Below, piece after piece: positions 1 to 9,439 of a stretch of 64,000 nt of DNA. The stretch covers positions 2,294,001-2,358,000 of the forward strand of contig NZ_OX458333.1 of the NCBI RefSeq assembly GCF_949769195.1. Reading direction: 5' to 3'. The stretch is from Methylocaldum szegediense (GTDB lineage: Bacteria; Pseudomonadota; Gammaproteobacteria; Methylococcales; Methylococcaceae). The position numbers were made by a program, and so were the translations under genes. The notes below the pieces were generated by a model. It ran no database searches and was not told the origin of the DNA. It saw only the letters and a program-made list of their open reading frames with translations. Each line of letters opens with the position of its first letter. Position 1 is the stretch's first letter.

Positions 1-221
1 GCCGCCAAAATCTGCGGAAATCCGGGAAAAGGCCGACTGTTTTTGTTTCCATTGATCAGGCTCGTGGACATGTATCCGGTCGCTACCGACGCCGGTACAG
101 GCTCAAGCCGGGATCACGCGGTTTGTCGCTGCACCGGAGCAGGAATGCGCCCGGTCCTTATTTTCGGACTCGTTTATCGATGGGCAGAAAATCTCCTCCT
201 ACTCAGAAGGGCCGTACTCTC
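1..221. other. Left-edge non-coding stretch
   Basis: No convincing gene is visible. Short open frames lack a ribosome binding site and recognisable sequence. The region should hold the promoter and leader of the acyl-ligase gene that starts at 222, with an AGAAGG sequence about 12 nt before its ATG. Confidence 0.4.
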
Positions 222-2642
222 ATGGAATCACTAGCCACGTTTTTCGATCAGCAAGTCCGGCGTTACGGATCGCGCGAAACTGCACGTCATCGGCCGAGAT
301 ATCGGACCATTCGCTGGAGTTTTGAGATGCTCGGCGAACGCGCTGAAGGCTTGGCTCAGGCTCTGGCCGCGAAAGGCGTTGGTCCCAGCGACCGGGTCGC
401 TCTTTGCGCCGAAAATTCGCCGCACTGGGTCGCGGCTTTTTTCGCCATTCTTGCCCGGGGCGCCGTGGTCGTGCCGCTGAACCCGAAAAGCTCGCCGGAT
501 CAGATCATACGGATCGGAAAGTCCGCCGAACCTAAGCTGGCCCTGCTATCCTCTTCCATCGTCTGGCCCGACGAGACTGTCCCTTGCTTGGCTATCGATT
601 CGCCGTACCCCGTCAGTGAAACGGCGACAACCAGAGAGCGAGCCTTCTTGCAGCAATCCGGCGGACTCGCCGAAATCATCTATACCTCGGGGACGACCGG
701 CGATCCCAAGGGTGTCATGCTTTCCCACGGCAATCTATTGGCCGATCTCGACGCCGTGATGAAAGCCGTGCCTCTGACGCCCGACGACCATATCCTCACC
801 CTGCTCCCCTTGTTTCACGCATACGGCCAAATGACGAGTTTCTTGTGCTCGCTGCACAGCGGGTGCTCGGTGACCTACCTCGCAACGCCGACCACCCGAG
901 CCATCCGCGAAGCTCTGGTGCACACGCCAGCGACGCATATGGTGGTCGTGCCCGAAGTGCTCAAAACCATAATGGACCGCTTCGAAAGCCAACTCGGACG
1001 CATGCCAGGTTTCCTCCGACATGCCTTGCGCGACCGCATCCGCGCCCGCATTTCCAAGACACTCAGAACCATCGTATGCGGCGGCGCGCCGCTGGATCCG
1101 ACGATAGAGGAAAAGTGGTGGAGCCTGGGATTCGAAGTCTTGCAGGGTTATGGACTCACGGAGACGAGCCCAGTTATTAGTACCAACACCTCCACCGCCC
1201 GCCGCACGAGGTCGGTCGGAAAGCCGCTTGCTGGCGCCGAGGTCAAGCTAGCCCAGGACGGCGAAATTCTGGTCCGGGGGCCGATCGTGATGCAAGGCTA
1301 CTACCGGGACCCTCAGCGCACCGAAGCCGTCATTGTTGACGGCTGGCTCAAGACCGAGGATGCAGGCCGAATCGACGATGACGGATTCCTGTACGTCTTC
1401 GGCCGCAAGAAATACATGATCCTCGGACCGAGCGGCGAGAACGTGTTTCCGGAGGATTTGGAAGCGGAGCTCAATCGTGTCCCAGGCGTAGTCGACAGCG
1501 CGGTAGTGGGCCTGTCCCGAAACGGCCGCACCGTTATCCACGCCGCGCTGCTCTGCGAGCCGGATCGAGCCGCGGCGGCCGTGGCGGAAGCCAACCGGCA
1601 CTTGGCACCGCACCAGCAAATCACCAGCTGGTCGGTTTGGCCGGAACCCGATTTCCCCCGTTCAGCCACCCGCAAAGTCAAGAAAGAGGACGTCATCGAG
1701 CGACTCAAGCGCGAACCGGCCAGGCGGCCATCACAAGGCGGACGGATTACGCCGCTCAAGCGGCTTTTGGCCGAAGTGACGCAAACCCCGGTCGACACGA
1801 TCGATGACTCGACGCGCATCGTCTCGGAGCTGAGCCTCGATTCTCTGCTGCGGATCGAACTGGTCTCCCGAATCGAGGATGAATTCGGGGTTTATATCGA
1901 GGAAATGCAAATTACGCCGGAGCTCACGGTCGCGGATTTAGATGCGCTGGTACAGCGGCAGAAAGGGCGAATGCCCAAGCTAGGACACTACCCCCGCTGG
2001 TCGAACGCCGCTTGGGCGTGCCGGTTGAGGCCCATAGCGCAACGCGTTTTATTCGATTGGTGGCTTTCGATGCTTTGCCGGCTCCACATCAGCGGAACGG
2101 AGAATTTGGCGAGTCTTCAGGGCCCGGTACTGTTCATGGCGAACCATCGCAGTTTTCTCGATTCCGTGATCGCAACCAAAGCTATTCCCGAGGGTTTTCG
2201 CTCGCGCCTGGGCATCGCGGCCGGCACCGAGGTCCTTTACGGCAAATACCCTTGGTTTGCACCGCTGGCGGAACTCACGTTCAACGCCTTCCCGTTTCCC
2301 ACCGGAGCCCGTGAAAACATTCGGCCGGGGCTCGATTACGTCGGGCGAATGCTCGACGACGGCTGGAACGTTCTGATTTTCCCCGAGGGTCAGCTGAATC
2401 GATCCGACCAACCGGTACAACCCTTCAAGGGCGGTACCGGGGTGGTTGCGGTTGAAATGGGCGTTCCGGTCGTTCCGCTCGCGATTCAAGGCACGGAGAA
2501 CATACTACCCCCCGACACCCATATTCCGAGAGGGCGAGGCCCCGTGACCGTACGCTTCGGACCGCCCTTGAGCTTCGCCGGAACAGGATACGCCGAGGCG
2601 ACGGCACGCGTCGAATCGTGCATCAGACGTTTACTCGAATGA
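222..2642 (+). CDS. AMP-dependent acyl ligase - acyl carrier domain - PlsC-type acyltransferase fusion
   Basis: Three domains are visible in 806 residues. Residues 1-510 are an acyl-CoA/acyl-ACP synthetase-type adenylation domain, with the P-loop motif YTSGTTGDPKGV near 154-165, GYGLTETSP near 309 and the late lysine region SATRKVKK near 481. Residues 515-580 form a carrier domain with the phosphopantetheine site LSLDSLLRIEL (Ser about 541). Residues 620-806 are a PlsC-type acyltransferase with NHRSFLDS (HX4D) near 641 and FPEG near 720. By family knowledge it would activate a fatty acid, load it on its own carrier and pass it to a lysophospholipid or similar acceptor at the membrane. This resembles Aas, but Aas has the acyltransferase first and no carrier domain. 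The ATG at 222 gives the expected adenylation-domain N-terminus; an upstream TTG at 123 is less likely. Acceptor and pathway are unknown. Confidence 0.85.
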   Translation: MESLATFFDQQVRRYGSRETARHRPRYRTIRWSFEMLGERAEGLAQALAAKGVGPSDRVALCAENSPHWVAAFFAILARGAVVVPLNPKSSPDQIIRIGKSAEPKLALLSSSIVWPDETVPCLAIDSPYPVSETATTRERAFLQQSGGLAEIIYTSGTTGDPKGVMLSHGNLLADLDAVMKAVPLTPDDHILTLLPLFHAYGQMTSFLCSLHSGCSVTYLATPTTRAIREALVHTPATHMVVVPEVLKTIMDRFESQLGRMPGFLRHALRDRIRARISKTLRTIVCGGAPLDPTIEEKWWSLGFEVLQGYGLTETSPVISTNTSTARRTRSVGKPLAGAEVKLAQDGEILVRGPIVMQGYYRDPQRTEAVIVDGWLKTEDAGRIDDDGFLYVFGRKKYMILGPSGENVFPEDLEAELNRVPGVVDSAVVGLSRNGRTVIHAALLCEPDRAAAAVAEANRHLAPHQQITSWSVWPEPDFPRSATRKVKKEDVIERLKREPARRPSQGGRITPLKRLLAEVTQTPVDTIDDSTRIVSELSLDSLLRIELVSRIEDEFGVYIEEMQITPELTVADLDALVQRQKGRMPKLGHYPRWSNAAWACRLRPIAQRVLFDWWLSMLCRLHISGTENLASLQGPVLFMANHRSFLDSVIATKAIPEGFRSRLGIAAGTEVLYGKYPWFAPLAELTFNAFPFPTGARENIRPGLDYVGRMLDDGWNVLIFPEGQLNRSDQPVQPFKGGTGVVAVEMGVPVVPLAIQGTENILPPDTHIPRGRGPVTVRFGPPLSFAGTGYAEATARVESCIRRLLE

Positions 2643-2802
2643 GCGAAGAAACACGGATGAGCGCGACGGGACGGATTAGCCTCTCAACGTTCGTGTAGGG
2701 TGTGGTGAGCGAAGCGAACCGCACCGATATACCTAGGATGATGCCTGTTTCCGGCGAAATCAAAAACGCGGCATGCGGCGGGTTACGGCCTAGCGGCCTA
2801 GC

Positions 2803-3867
2803 TGTCACGTCCCGTATGATTATTTACCGAGAAGGAGTTATGCTCTGTTCGAAGCCCGGAGCCTTCTCCAGGAGATATTCGGTTCGTCCAAGTGAGGTTT
2901 CTCTCCATGCAGATTCGTCTTCATAAGAACGCCCGTACCACCCCGGCGGTTCGGCAGGCCATTCAAGCGTCCACGTTGAGCGAGCGCGCCTTGGCCCAAA
3001 AGCATGGCATTAGCCGAACGACCGTCCGCAAGTGGAAACACCGATCCTCGGTCGAAGATGCCTCACACCGGCCCCACACCCTCAGAACCACGCTCACGCC
3101 CGCCCAGGAAGCCATCGTGGTCTACCTCCGCCAAGCTCTGCTCCTCCCCTTGGATGATCTCCTGGCCGTGACCCGGGAATTTCTCAATCCCGCCGTGTCC
3201 CGTTCCGGGCTAGACCGCTGCCTGCGCCGCCACGGGGTGGCGTCCCTCAAGACCCTGCTTCCGCCTACAGAGAAGGCGAAGGTCAAACCCTTCAAGGCCT
3301 ATGAGCCCGGCTTCCTTCACCTGGATGTTAAGTACTTGCCCGCCATCGACGGCGAACCCCGCCGATACCTGTTCGTCGCCATCGACCGCGCCACCCGCTG
3401 GGTCTATGTCGCCCTCAAGCCCAACCGCACCGCCTTAAGCGCAAAGGACTTCCTCAAAGCGGTGATTCAGGCCGCGCCTTTCCGCATCCAGAAATGCCTG
3501 ACCGACAACGGCTCGGAGTTTACCGACCGTTTCCTGACCCGAACTCGGCAGCCCTCGGGGACGCATGAGTTTGACCGCCTCTGTACTGAACAAGGCATCG
3601 AACATCGCCTGATTCCGCCGGGCCGGCCCCAAACGAATGGCCTGGTGGAACGCTTCAATGGCCGCATCGAGGAGGTGTTGCAAACCCATCACTTCGATTC
3701 AACCGCCGATCTGGACACCACCTTGCACCGCTATGTCGAGCTGTACAATCATCACATTCCCCAAAAGGCCTTAGGCCATCTCACCCCGATCCAGGCTCTC
3801 AAAAACTGGCAACTGTCCCACCCGCATCTCTTTCGCAAGAAGGTTTATGATCTTGCGGGACTTGACA
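2803..3867 (+). mobile_element. IS481-family insertion sequence, copy 1 (complete)
   Basis: The element is 1065 bp. Imperfect terminal inverted repeats begin TGTCACGTCCCG on the left and TGTCAAGTCCCG (reverse complement) on the right and extend about 26 bp. It is flanked by a perfect 6-bp target duplication CCTAGC (2797-2802 and 3868-3873), matching the NCTAGN duplication known for IS481. A second copy of the same length lies at 54042-55106. It sits between the convergent acyl-ligase gene and der. Confidence 0.93.
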
Positions 3868-3872
3868 CCTAG
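2907..3872 (+). CDS. IS481-family transposase
   Basis: A 321-residue DDE transposase. An N-terminal helix-turn-helix (ERALAQKHGISRTTVRKW) is followed by an integrase core with the acidic triad in FLHLDVKYL, LTDNGSEF and GLVERFNGR. The ATG at 2907 gives MQIRLHKNARTTP, the normal family start; a GTG 15 nt earlier is in frame but less likely. The stop TAG (3870-3872) lies wholly outside the element, in the target duplication, and the last sense codon is partly target DNA. The frame is intact. It differs from copy 2 by D/E in the DLxTTL region and by the last residue (T here, N in copy 2). Confidence 0.95.
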   Translation: MQIRLHKNARTTPAVRQAIQASTLSERALAQKHGISRTTVRKWKHRSSVEDASHRPHTLRTTLTPAQEAIVVYLRQALLLPLDDLLAVTREFLNPAVSRSGLDRCLRRHGVASLKTLLPPTEKAKVKPFKAYEPGFLHLDVKYLPAIDGEPRRYLFVAIDRATRWVYVALKPNRTALSAKDFLKAVIQAAPFRIQKCLTDNGSEFTDRFLTRTRQPSGTHEFDRLCTEQGIEHRLIPPGRPQTNGLVERFNGRIEEVLQTHHFDSTADLDTTLHRYVELYNHHIPQKALGHLTPIQALKNWQLSHPHLFRKKVYDLAGLDT

Positions 3873-3965
3873 CCCGCCCTACCTCGTTTACATCAACCCG
3901 CACAACACGCTCGTAAGTCAACCGTTCCGTGCCGGCCAAAACGTTGTTGCACCGTTTATGTCGAG

Positions 3966-3986
3966 AAAAAACCCCGATCGACTCGG
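3966..3986 (-). terminator. Weak candidate terminator after der
   Basis: On the minus strand a short CCGA/TCGG stem with a 5-nt loop is followed by GG and six T. It lies about 50 nt beyond the der stop codon. The 4-bp stem is weak, so this is tentative. Confidence 0.35.
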
Positions 3987-4033
3987 CAAGGTGAGTTTCG
4001 CAGGTCGGGAATCCGTTACCGACGAACTCGGTA

Positions 4034-5425
4034 TCAGGTCTTTTTGCTGTGCTTGATCACGCGACGACGCTTTCGCACTTGGCGGGCGGACAGTATGTTG
4101 CGCTTGCCCTTGAATGGATTGACGCCGCTCTTGAAGTCAAGCTTGATCGGCGTTCCCTGCATATCCAGGGCCTCTCGAAAAGCGTTGATCAAATAGCGCT
4201 TGTAACTCCCTGGAATTTCTTCCGTCTGATTGCCATGGATCACGATCAGTGGCGGATTCTGGCCGCCCTGATGCGCGTACTTGAGTTTGATGCGCCGTCC
4301 GCGCACCAGGGGCGGAGGATGAGCGGCCAAAGCGTCCTGGAGAATCTTGGTGAGCCGCGATGCGGACAAATCACGCATCGAGTCCTCATAAATCGATTCC
4401 ACCTCATCCAGCAGGTGGCCCACCCCCGTACCGTGCAGGGCCGAGATGTAATGCTTTTTCGCAAAATCGAGAAACGGCAGTTTCAAATCGATTTGGCGCC
4501 GGACGTTGTCTTTCTGGTCCGGGCTGAGTCCATCCCATTTGTTCAGGCCGATGACCAGCCCACGGCCGATTTCCAGAACCATACCCAATAGATTGGCGTC
4601 CTGGTCGGTCACCCCCTCGCGGGCATCGATCAGGAAAATCACCACATGGGCCGTTTCGATGGCTTGCAGCGCCTTGACCACACTGAATTTTTCGATGGTT
4701 TCCGAGACCCGCCCACGGCGGCGGATGCCGGCCGTATCGATCAGGGTGTAGGCTTTGCCGTGGCGCTGAAAAGGAATATAGACGCTGTCCCGCGTCGTTC
4801 CGGGCTGATCGTAAACGACCACGCGTTCCTCCCCCAGAATGCGGTTCACCAGCGTCGATTTGCCCACATTCGGGCGTCCCACCACGGCAACCCGTATACC
4901 TGGTGATTCTTCCTCCACCTCGGGCGTTTCCGGGGCCGGTAATCTGGCTTCCACCTCGTCGAGCAGCGCATCGATTCCGATCGCATGGGACGCCGAGATG
5001 GGATAGGGCTCTCCGAGGCCGAGGGCGTAGAACTCGCCCGCCACGACGGCCAAATCCGCCCGGTCGATCTTGTTCACGACCAAGAGCACCGGTTTTCCGG
5101 TCTTGCGCAAACGCTCAGCAATGGCTTCGTCACCGGCGCTGAGACCTTGCCGCGCATCGACCAACAGCAGGATCAGGTTCGCCTCTTCGAGCGCATAATT
5201 CACCTGGCGCATAGCCTGCTCCTCGATACCCAGTTCGGTCTCGACGATGCCTCCGGTGTCGACCACGAAATAGCTCTTCTGGCCGCGCCTGACCCGACCG
5301 TACTGCCGATCACGGGTCAGGCCCGGGAAATCGGCGACCAGCGCGTCGCGCGTCCGGGTGAGATAATTGAACAAGGTGGACTTGCCCACATTGGGACGGC
5401 CCACCAGGGCGACCACGGGCAACAT
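4034..5425 (-). CDS. der: Ribosome-assembly GTPase Der (EngA)
   Basis: 463 residues with the diagnostic tandem GTPase layout. The first G domain carries [12 protein letters not shown] near residue 9 and DFPGLTRD; the second carries [12 protein letters not shown] near residue 183 and [10 protein letters not shown]-terminal KH-like domain ends in a basic tail ([17 protein letters not shown]). Der acts in late assembly of the 50S subunit in the cytoplasm. It follows bamB by 12 nt, the usual gammaproteobacterial order, with a strong GAGGGGAG ribosome site before the ATG. It is the last gene of the run that starts with ndk, and length and motifs are normal. Confidence 0.98.
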   Translation of the reverse strand: MLPVVALVGRPNVGKSTLFNYLTRTRDALVADFPGLTRDRQYGRVRRGQKSYFVVDTGGIVETELGIEEQAMRQVNYALEEANLILLLVDARQGLSAGDEAIAERLRKTGKPVLLVVNKIDRADLAVVAGEFYALGLGEPYPISASHAIGIDALLDEVEARLPAPETPEVEEESPGIRVAVVGRPNVGKSTLVNRILGEERVVVYDQPGTTRDSVYIPFQRHGKAYTLIDTAGIRRRGRVSETIEKFSVVKALQAIETAHVVIFLIDAREGVTDQDANLLGMVLEIGRGLVIGLNKWDGLSPDQKDNVRRQIDLKLPFLDFAKKHYISALHGTGVGHLLDEVESIYEDSMRDLSASRLTKILQDALAAHPPPLVRGRRIKLKYAHQGGQNPPLIVIHGNQTEEIPGSYKRYLINAFREALDMQGTPIKLDFKSGVNPFKGKRNILSARQVRKRRRVIKHSKKT

Positions 5426-5437
5426 AAACGACTCCCC

Positions 5438-6700
5438 TCACATATCGTCATCCGAGGAGCTCTCGGATGACTCGTCCAATCGCAAACGGTCATCCGGCGA
5501 GTACCCGGATGACTCTTCCACCGAAACAGCAGCGAGGGTTCCGCCGCTCGTATACACATAGATGACGTCGTCGAACACGATCGGCGTCGCCGCGATTGGA
5601 CTCTTGTCCACCCTCACCCGGCCCACCAAGCTACCATCCTCTTGGGAAAGCAGGTGGAGGTAGCCCTCGAAGTCACCTACCACGACATAGTCCTTGACTA
5701 GAGCGGGTGCCGTTAGACGCCTGAGATGCAACTCGTCCTGCTTCCATAGATCGGCACCGCTACGCATGTCCAACTGCCAAACGTCGCTGTTGGCATCGGT
5801 TACGAACAGCGAGCGGCGCGCCGCCGCCATACCCATGTAAGAAAAGAGTTCGGTCTGCCGCCACAGCACGTCGCCGTCTCTCAAGGATACGGCAGCTACG
5901 CCGCCTTGATAGCCCGTCACGTAGACGGTGTCTCCCCTCACGATCGGATCCGAATCCATGTCGACCAGGCGTTCTATTTCGGAGCGACCGTGCGGCAAGG
6001 CCACGGTCGCCTCCCATTCCGGCTTGCCGTCGGTCAGGTTCAAGGCGACCAGTTTCCCACTACCATACCCGTCCAGCACTACATCGCCGGCAATCGTCGG
6101 CGAGCCTCGGCTACGAATCGCGAGCGGGGGTATCGAGCGGTCGTAATACCAACGCGTCGCACCAGTATCCGCGTCGAATGCGGTGATGCGTCCGTCGCTA
6201 CTCCGCACCACTACGGTGTCGCCCTTGATGCGCGGCAAGGCGAGAATCTCGCTGGACACGTTGGTCTTCCAGAGGATGGAGCCGTCGTCCGCGTTCAGCG
6301 CCACGACCTCCGCATCGCTGGTGCCGAGTATGATTTTGTTCTCGCTAGCCACGGGCCCAGAGGAAATCGCCAACTCGGTATCCACGGACCAGAGCTTGTC
6401 GCCGCTGAGGCGGCTACGCGCCTGAACCTCGCCCTTACGATCGGCGGCGAAAATCTTTTCCTCGGTGACCGCGGGAACGAGATTCACATACTGCTTAGCA
6501 TAGCCTTTGCCGATATCGGCATCCCAGAGCACCGCCATTTTGACCGTGGGCTCGAATTCCTTAAGCTCCGCGGGAGGATCGGCATTGTCAGAACTGCCGA
6601 AATATTCGCTTATACCGGATACCGCATCTTTCAATGCACCGAGACCGCTGCAACCCGTCAGAAACGAGCCGCATAGAACAAGGACAAGAAGACGGCGCAT
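5438..6700 (-). CDS. bamB: Outer-membrane assembly lipoprotein BamB
   Basis: 420 residues. A lipoprotein signal peptide ends in the lipobox LTGC (Cys about 17). The rest is a PQQ-type beta-propeller with repeated blades such as NADDGSILWKTNV, DADTGATRWYYD and SLRDGDVLWRQ. BamB is the propeller subunit of the Bam complex that inserts beta-barrel proteins in the outer membrane. Its start ATG overlaps the yfgM stop by one base (TGATG), and der follows, as in other gammaproteobacteria. After the last blade there is an unusual acidic, serine-rich tail ending LDESSESSSDDDM, which I do not recognise as a normal BamB feature. Confidence 0.95.
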   Translation of the reverse strand: MRRLLVLVLCGSFLTGCSGLGALKDAVSGISEYFGSSDNADPPAELKEFEPTVKMAVLWDADIGKGYAKQYVNLVPAVTEEKIFAADRKGEVQARSRLSGDKLWSVDTELAISSGPVASENKIILGTSDAEVVALNADDGSILWKTNVSSEILALPRIKGDTVVVRSSDGRITAFDADTGATRWYYDRSIPPLAIRSRGSPTIAGDVVLDGYGSGKLVALNLTDGKPEWEATVALPHGRSEIERLVDMDSDPIVRGDTVYVTGYQGGVAAVSLRDGDVLWRQTELFSYMGMAAARRSLFVTDANSDVWQLDMRSGADLWKQDELHLRRLTAPALVKDYVVVGDFEGYLHLLSQEDGSLVGRVRVDKSPIAATPIVFDDVIYVYTSGGTLAAVSVEESSGYSPDDRLRLDESSESSSDDDM

Positions 6701-7347
6701 CAGGCTCCGGACGGCTTCGACTCGGTCGGCAAATTGTCGAGCTTCAGCTCCAGCAGCGGCGAGATTTCGCCGAAAGCCTTAGCCGCCTGATAGGCAGCGC
6801 GGGCTTGGTCCGGCCGGTTGGAAGCGGCATACAAATCGCCTTTGAGCTCGTGGTAAAGCCCCGCAAACTTGCCCATCTGCTCTACGGTCAACGGTTCCAA
6901 CATGCTCAACGCCTGATCGGTCTCCCCGGAAGCCAGCATCACCTGGCCGAGGCGGAGTCGGGCGATATGCTTGATGTTGTCATCCTTGGTCTTGGCAAGC
7001 ATTTCTTCCAAAACGGCCTTTGCAGCGGACAAGTCGCCGGATTCGACCCTGAGCTTGGCCAGCAGCAACCGGGCGTAATCGGCATAGGCTGTCGACGGAT
7101 AAGTGGTGACGACGCGCTCGCCCAGATTGATCGCGGATTCGGTCTGCTTCGTTTCCGACGCCTTCAGCATCTGAAGATAAAGATTGGAAGCCTGTTCGTT
7201 CTGGCTGCGCACATTCGCTTGCCACATGTTCCAGCCAATGATGATCGCGACACCCAGAAGAACACCGAGCACCAGCGATTGCCGATTCTCTTTCCACCAC
7301 CGCTGTAGCGCTTCTAAGCGCTCTTCTTCTGTCAAATACGTTTCCAC
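6700..7347 (-). CDS. yfgM: YfgM-family membrane-anchored TPR protein
   Basis: 215 residues. A short cytoplasmic N-terminus (METYLTEEERLEALQRWWKE) precedes one membrane helix (LVLGVLLGVAIIIGWNMW, about residues 26-43), then a periplasmic TPR-like helical domain. In E. coli YfgM associates with the SecYEG translocon and PpiD and helps periplasmic chaperone handover. The start codon is GTG with a GAGG site upstream. It lies between hisS (15 nt upstream) and bamB (1-base overlap), the conserved order for this family. Assignment rests on architecture and position. Confidence 0.9.
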   Translation of the reverse strand: METYLTEEERLEALQRWWKENRQSLVLGVLLGVAIIIGWNMWQANVRSQNEQASNLYLQMLKASETKQTESAINLGERVVTTYPSTAYADYARLLLAKLRVESGDLSAAKAVLEEMLAKTKDDNIKHIARLRLGQVMLASGETDQALSMLEPLTVEQMGKFAGLYHELKGDLYAASNRPDQARAAYQAAKAFGEISPLLELKLDNLPTESKPSGA

Positions 7348-7362
7348 TCGAACCTCGTCGCG

Positions 7363-8631
7363 TTAGATGAGTGTTTGCAAAAAAGGAATGAGTTCGGACT
7401 GGGCTAGGGTCCTCTGACCCTCTTCGGTACGCAAATGCTTGACGCCGATGAGCTGATCCCGCACCTCATCTTCACCCAGAATCAAGGCCACAGCGGCACC
7501 GCTCTTGTCGGCCCGTTTGAACTGGCTCTTGAAACTACCGCCGCCGCAGTTCACCACCAATCTCAAGTTCGGCAGCGCATCGCGTAACGCCTCGGCCAAC
7601 GCGGCACCCCGCCGCTCGGCTTCACCGCCCACTCGGATGAGATAAGCGTGAGGTCGCGCTGCGGCATCCAACTTTTCCGGGGATTCCAGAAGCTCGATCA
7701 GGCGTTCCATACCCAAGGCGAATCCGGTCGCGGCGGAACCTTTGCCGCCCAATTGTTCGATCAGCCCGTCGTAACGCCCGCCCGCGCAAACCGTCCCCTG
7801 AGCGCCCAGCTCATCGGTGACCCATTCAAAAACGGTGCGCGAATAGTAGTCGAGCCCGCGAACAAGGGTAGGATTCACCACGTATGAGATGCCAGCTTCG
7901 TCGAGAAGTTCTTTCAAGCGCTGGAAATGATTCCGGGATTCCTCACCCAAATCGTCCGCCAGCACCGGCGCCGCCTGAATCAACTCGCGCATTTCGGGAT
8001 TCTTGCTATCCAGGATGCGGAGGGGGTTGGTTTCCAGCCGTCTCCGGCTGTCTTCGTCGAGCTTTTCGTAATGCGTGCGGAAGTACTGCACCAGCTTGTT
8101 GCGATACACCAACCGCTCTGCGGCCGTTCCCAGGGTATTGATCTGCAGTTCCAGCTTGTGGGCGATACCGAGCTCGCGCCACAGCCTGGAACTCAGCAAA
8201 ATCAGTTCCACGTCGATATCGGGTGTGTCGATGCCGTAAACCTCGACGCCCACCTGGTGGAACTGACGGTAGCGGCCCTTCTGTGGACGCTCGTGGCGGA
8301 ACATCGGCCCGGAATACCAGAGCCGGTTGATCCGGTTGTACAGCAGGCCATGCTCCATGCACGCCCGCAGACAGCCTGCCGTGCCTTCGGGACGCAGGGT
8401 CAGGGAGTCGCCGTTGCGATCCTCGAAGGTGTACATTTCTTTCTCGACGATGTCGGTAACCTCGCCGATGGAGCGTTTGAACAGCTCGGTCTTCTCCAGC
8501 AACGGCAGACGGATTTCCTCATAGCCGTAGCTTGCCATGATACGGCGCACCACCGACTCGACGTACTGCCAGCGCGGCGTGCGGTCCGGCAAGATGTCGT
8601 GCATGCCGCGAATGGCCTGAATCTTTTCCAT
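7363..8631 (-). CDS. hisS: Histidyl-tRNA synthetase
   Basis: 422 residues, the usual class II HisRS length. The N-terminus [13 protein letters not shown] is typical. Motif 2 is [16 protein letters not shown], the histidine-specific loop is [15 protein letters not shown] and motif 3 is [11 protein letters not shown]-terminal anticodon-binding domain follows. The ATG at 8631 (MEKIQ) is preferred over the in-frame TTG at 8637; neither has a strong ribosome site. It sits between pilW and yfgM on the same strand. It charges tRNA-His in the cytoplasm. Confidence 0.97.
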   Translation of the reverse strand: MEKIQAIRGMHDILPDRTPRWQYVESVVRRIMASYGYEEIRLPLLEKTELFKRSIGEVTDIVEKEMYTFEDRNGDSLTLRPEGTAGCLRACMEHGLLYNRINRLWYSGPMFRHERPQKGRYRQFHQVGVEVYGIDTPDIDVELILLSSRLWRELGIAHKLELQINTLGTAAERLVYRNKLVQYFRTHYEKLDEDSRRRLETNPLRILDSKNPEMRELIQAAPVLADDLGEESRNHFQRLKELLDEAGISYVVNPTLVRGLDYYSRTVFEWVTDELGAQGTVCAGGRYDGLIEQLGGKGSAATGFALGMERLIELLESPEKLDAAARPHAYLIRVGGEAERRGAALAEALRDALPNLRLVVNCGGGSFKSQFKRADKSGAAVALILGEDEVRDQLIGVKHLRTEEGQRTLAQSELIPFLQTLI

Positions 8632-8668
8632 GGTCAAAAGCTTGTCGTGGGGTTACTGAAAACGGGAA

Positions 8669-9439
8669 TCAATCGGCTGAAGCGTAGCGCCTGGCCTGAG
8701 CGGCCTCTTTACTGTCCGGAAACCTTGAACGCAGGGTTCGCGCGTAATCCCGGGCTCCCTGAAAGTTGCCTAGCGCGGCTTCCGTTTCCACGCCGATCCA
8801 AAGCGATCTCGGATCCGGCTTGGCCACGGCATGGTAACGTTCCAGGAAAGCACGCGCGGACATGTTTTGACCGGTCTCGCGGCTTAGCTCGGCCAGCTCG
8901 ATCAACGCCGGGGCGAAGCGCGGATCATGCTCCAGCGCCTTGCGCAAATACTCCTCCGCTTCCCCTTTTCGCCCCGCCGATCGGGCACAAATGCCCGCAT
9001 TGGTGAGCGCAATCCACGGCGAGTTATAGAGCTTGGAACCGATGACCTCCTGAAACTGGCTCATGGCTTCGGCGTAGCGGCCACGCGAGCACAGAAAACG
9101 GCCGTAGTTGTTGCGGGCACCGAAGTTCTCGGGATTGACCGACAAGGCCTTTTTGAATCGGCGTTCGGCGTCGGCGGGCTGATCCAGTCGCTGATAGAGC
9201 ACAGCCAGAGCGTTGTAGGCCTCGCTGTTTTCTCCGTCCAGTTCGGTGGCTTTCATCAGATCCTGCAGAGCTACCTCGTAATTGCCCGCTTCCATGTATT
9301 GAATGCCCTTCTGGACGTAAATATCGGACTGACTGAGCGAACTGTAGGGATCGTTGGCGCGGCTCTTGTGCGTTTTCAACTCCGCACAGGCGACAAGTGC
9401 CGTGCAGACCAAAGGACCGACCAGCATACGAAGTTTCAT
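8669..9439 (-). CDS. pilW: Type IV pilus biogenesis lipoprotein PilW/PilF
   Basis: 256 residues. A lipoprotein signal [18 protein letters not shown] is followed by at least five TPR repeats (e.g. [38 protein letters not shown]). PilF/PilW is the outer-membrane pilotin that helps assemble the PilQ secretin. The rlmN stop overlaps this start (ATGA), giving translational coupling, and hisS follows. A longer open frame reaches 9610 but overlaps rlmN and lacks signal-peptide logic. No other pilus genes are in the window, so the pilotin role is inferred from family and synteny. Confidence 0.92.
   Translation of the reverse strand: MKLRMLVGPLVCTALVACAELKTHKSRANDPYSSLSQSDIYVQKGIQYMEAGNYEVALQDLMKATELDGENSEAYNALAVLYQRLDQPADAERRFKKALSVNPENFGARNNYGRFLCSRGRYAEAMSQFQEVIGSKLYNSPWIALTNAGICARSAGRKGEAEEYLRKALEHDPRFAPALIELAELSRETGQNMSARAFLERYHAVAKPDPRSLWIGVETEAALGNFQGARDYARTLRSRFPDSKEAAQARRYASAD

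Noticed and set aside
43-234. 63-codon open frame at the left edge
   Set aside because: It overlaps the start of the acyl-ligase gene and has no ribosome site or family resemblance.
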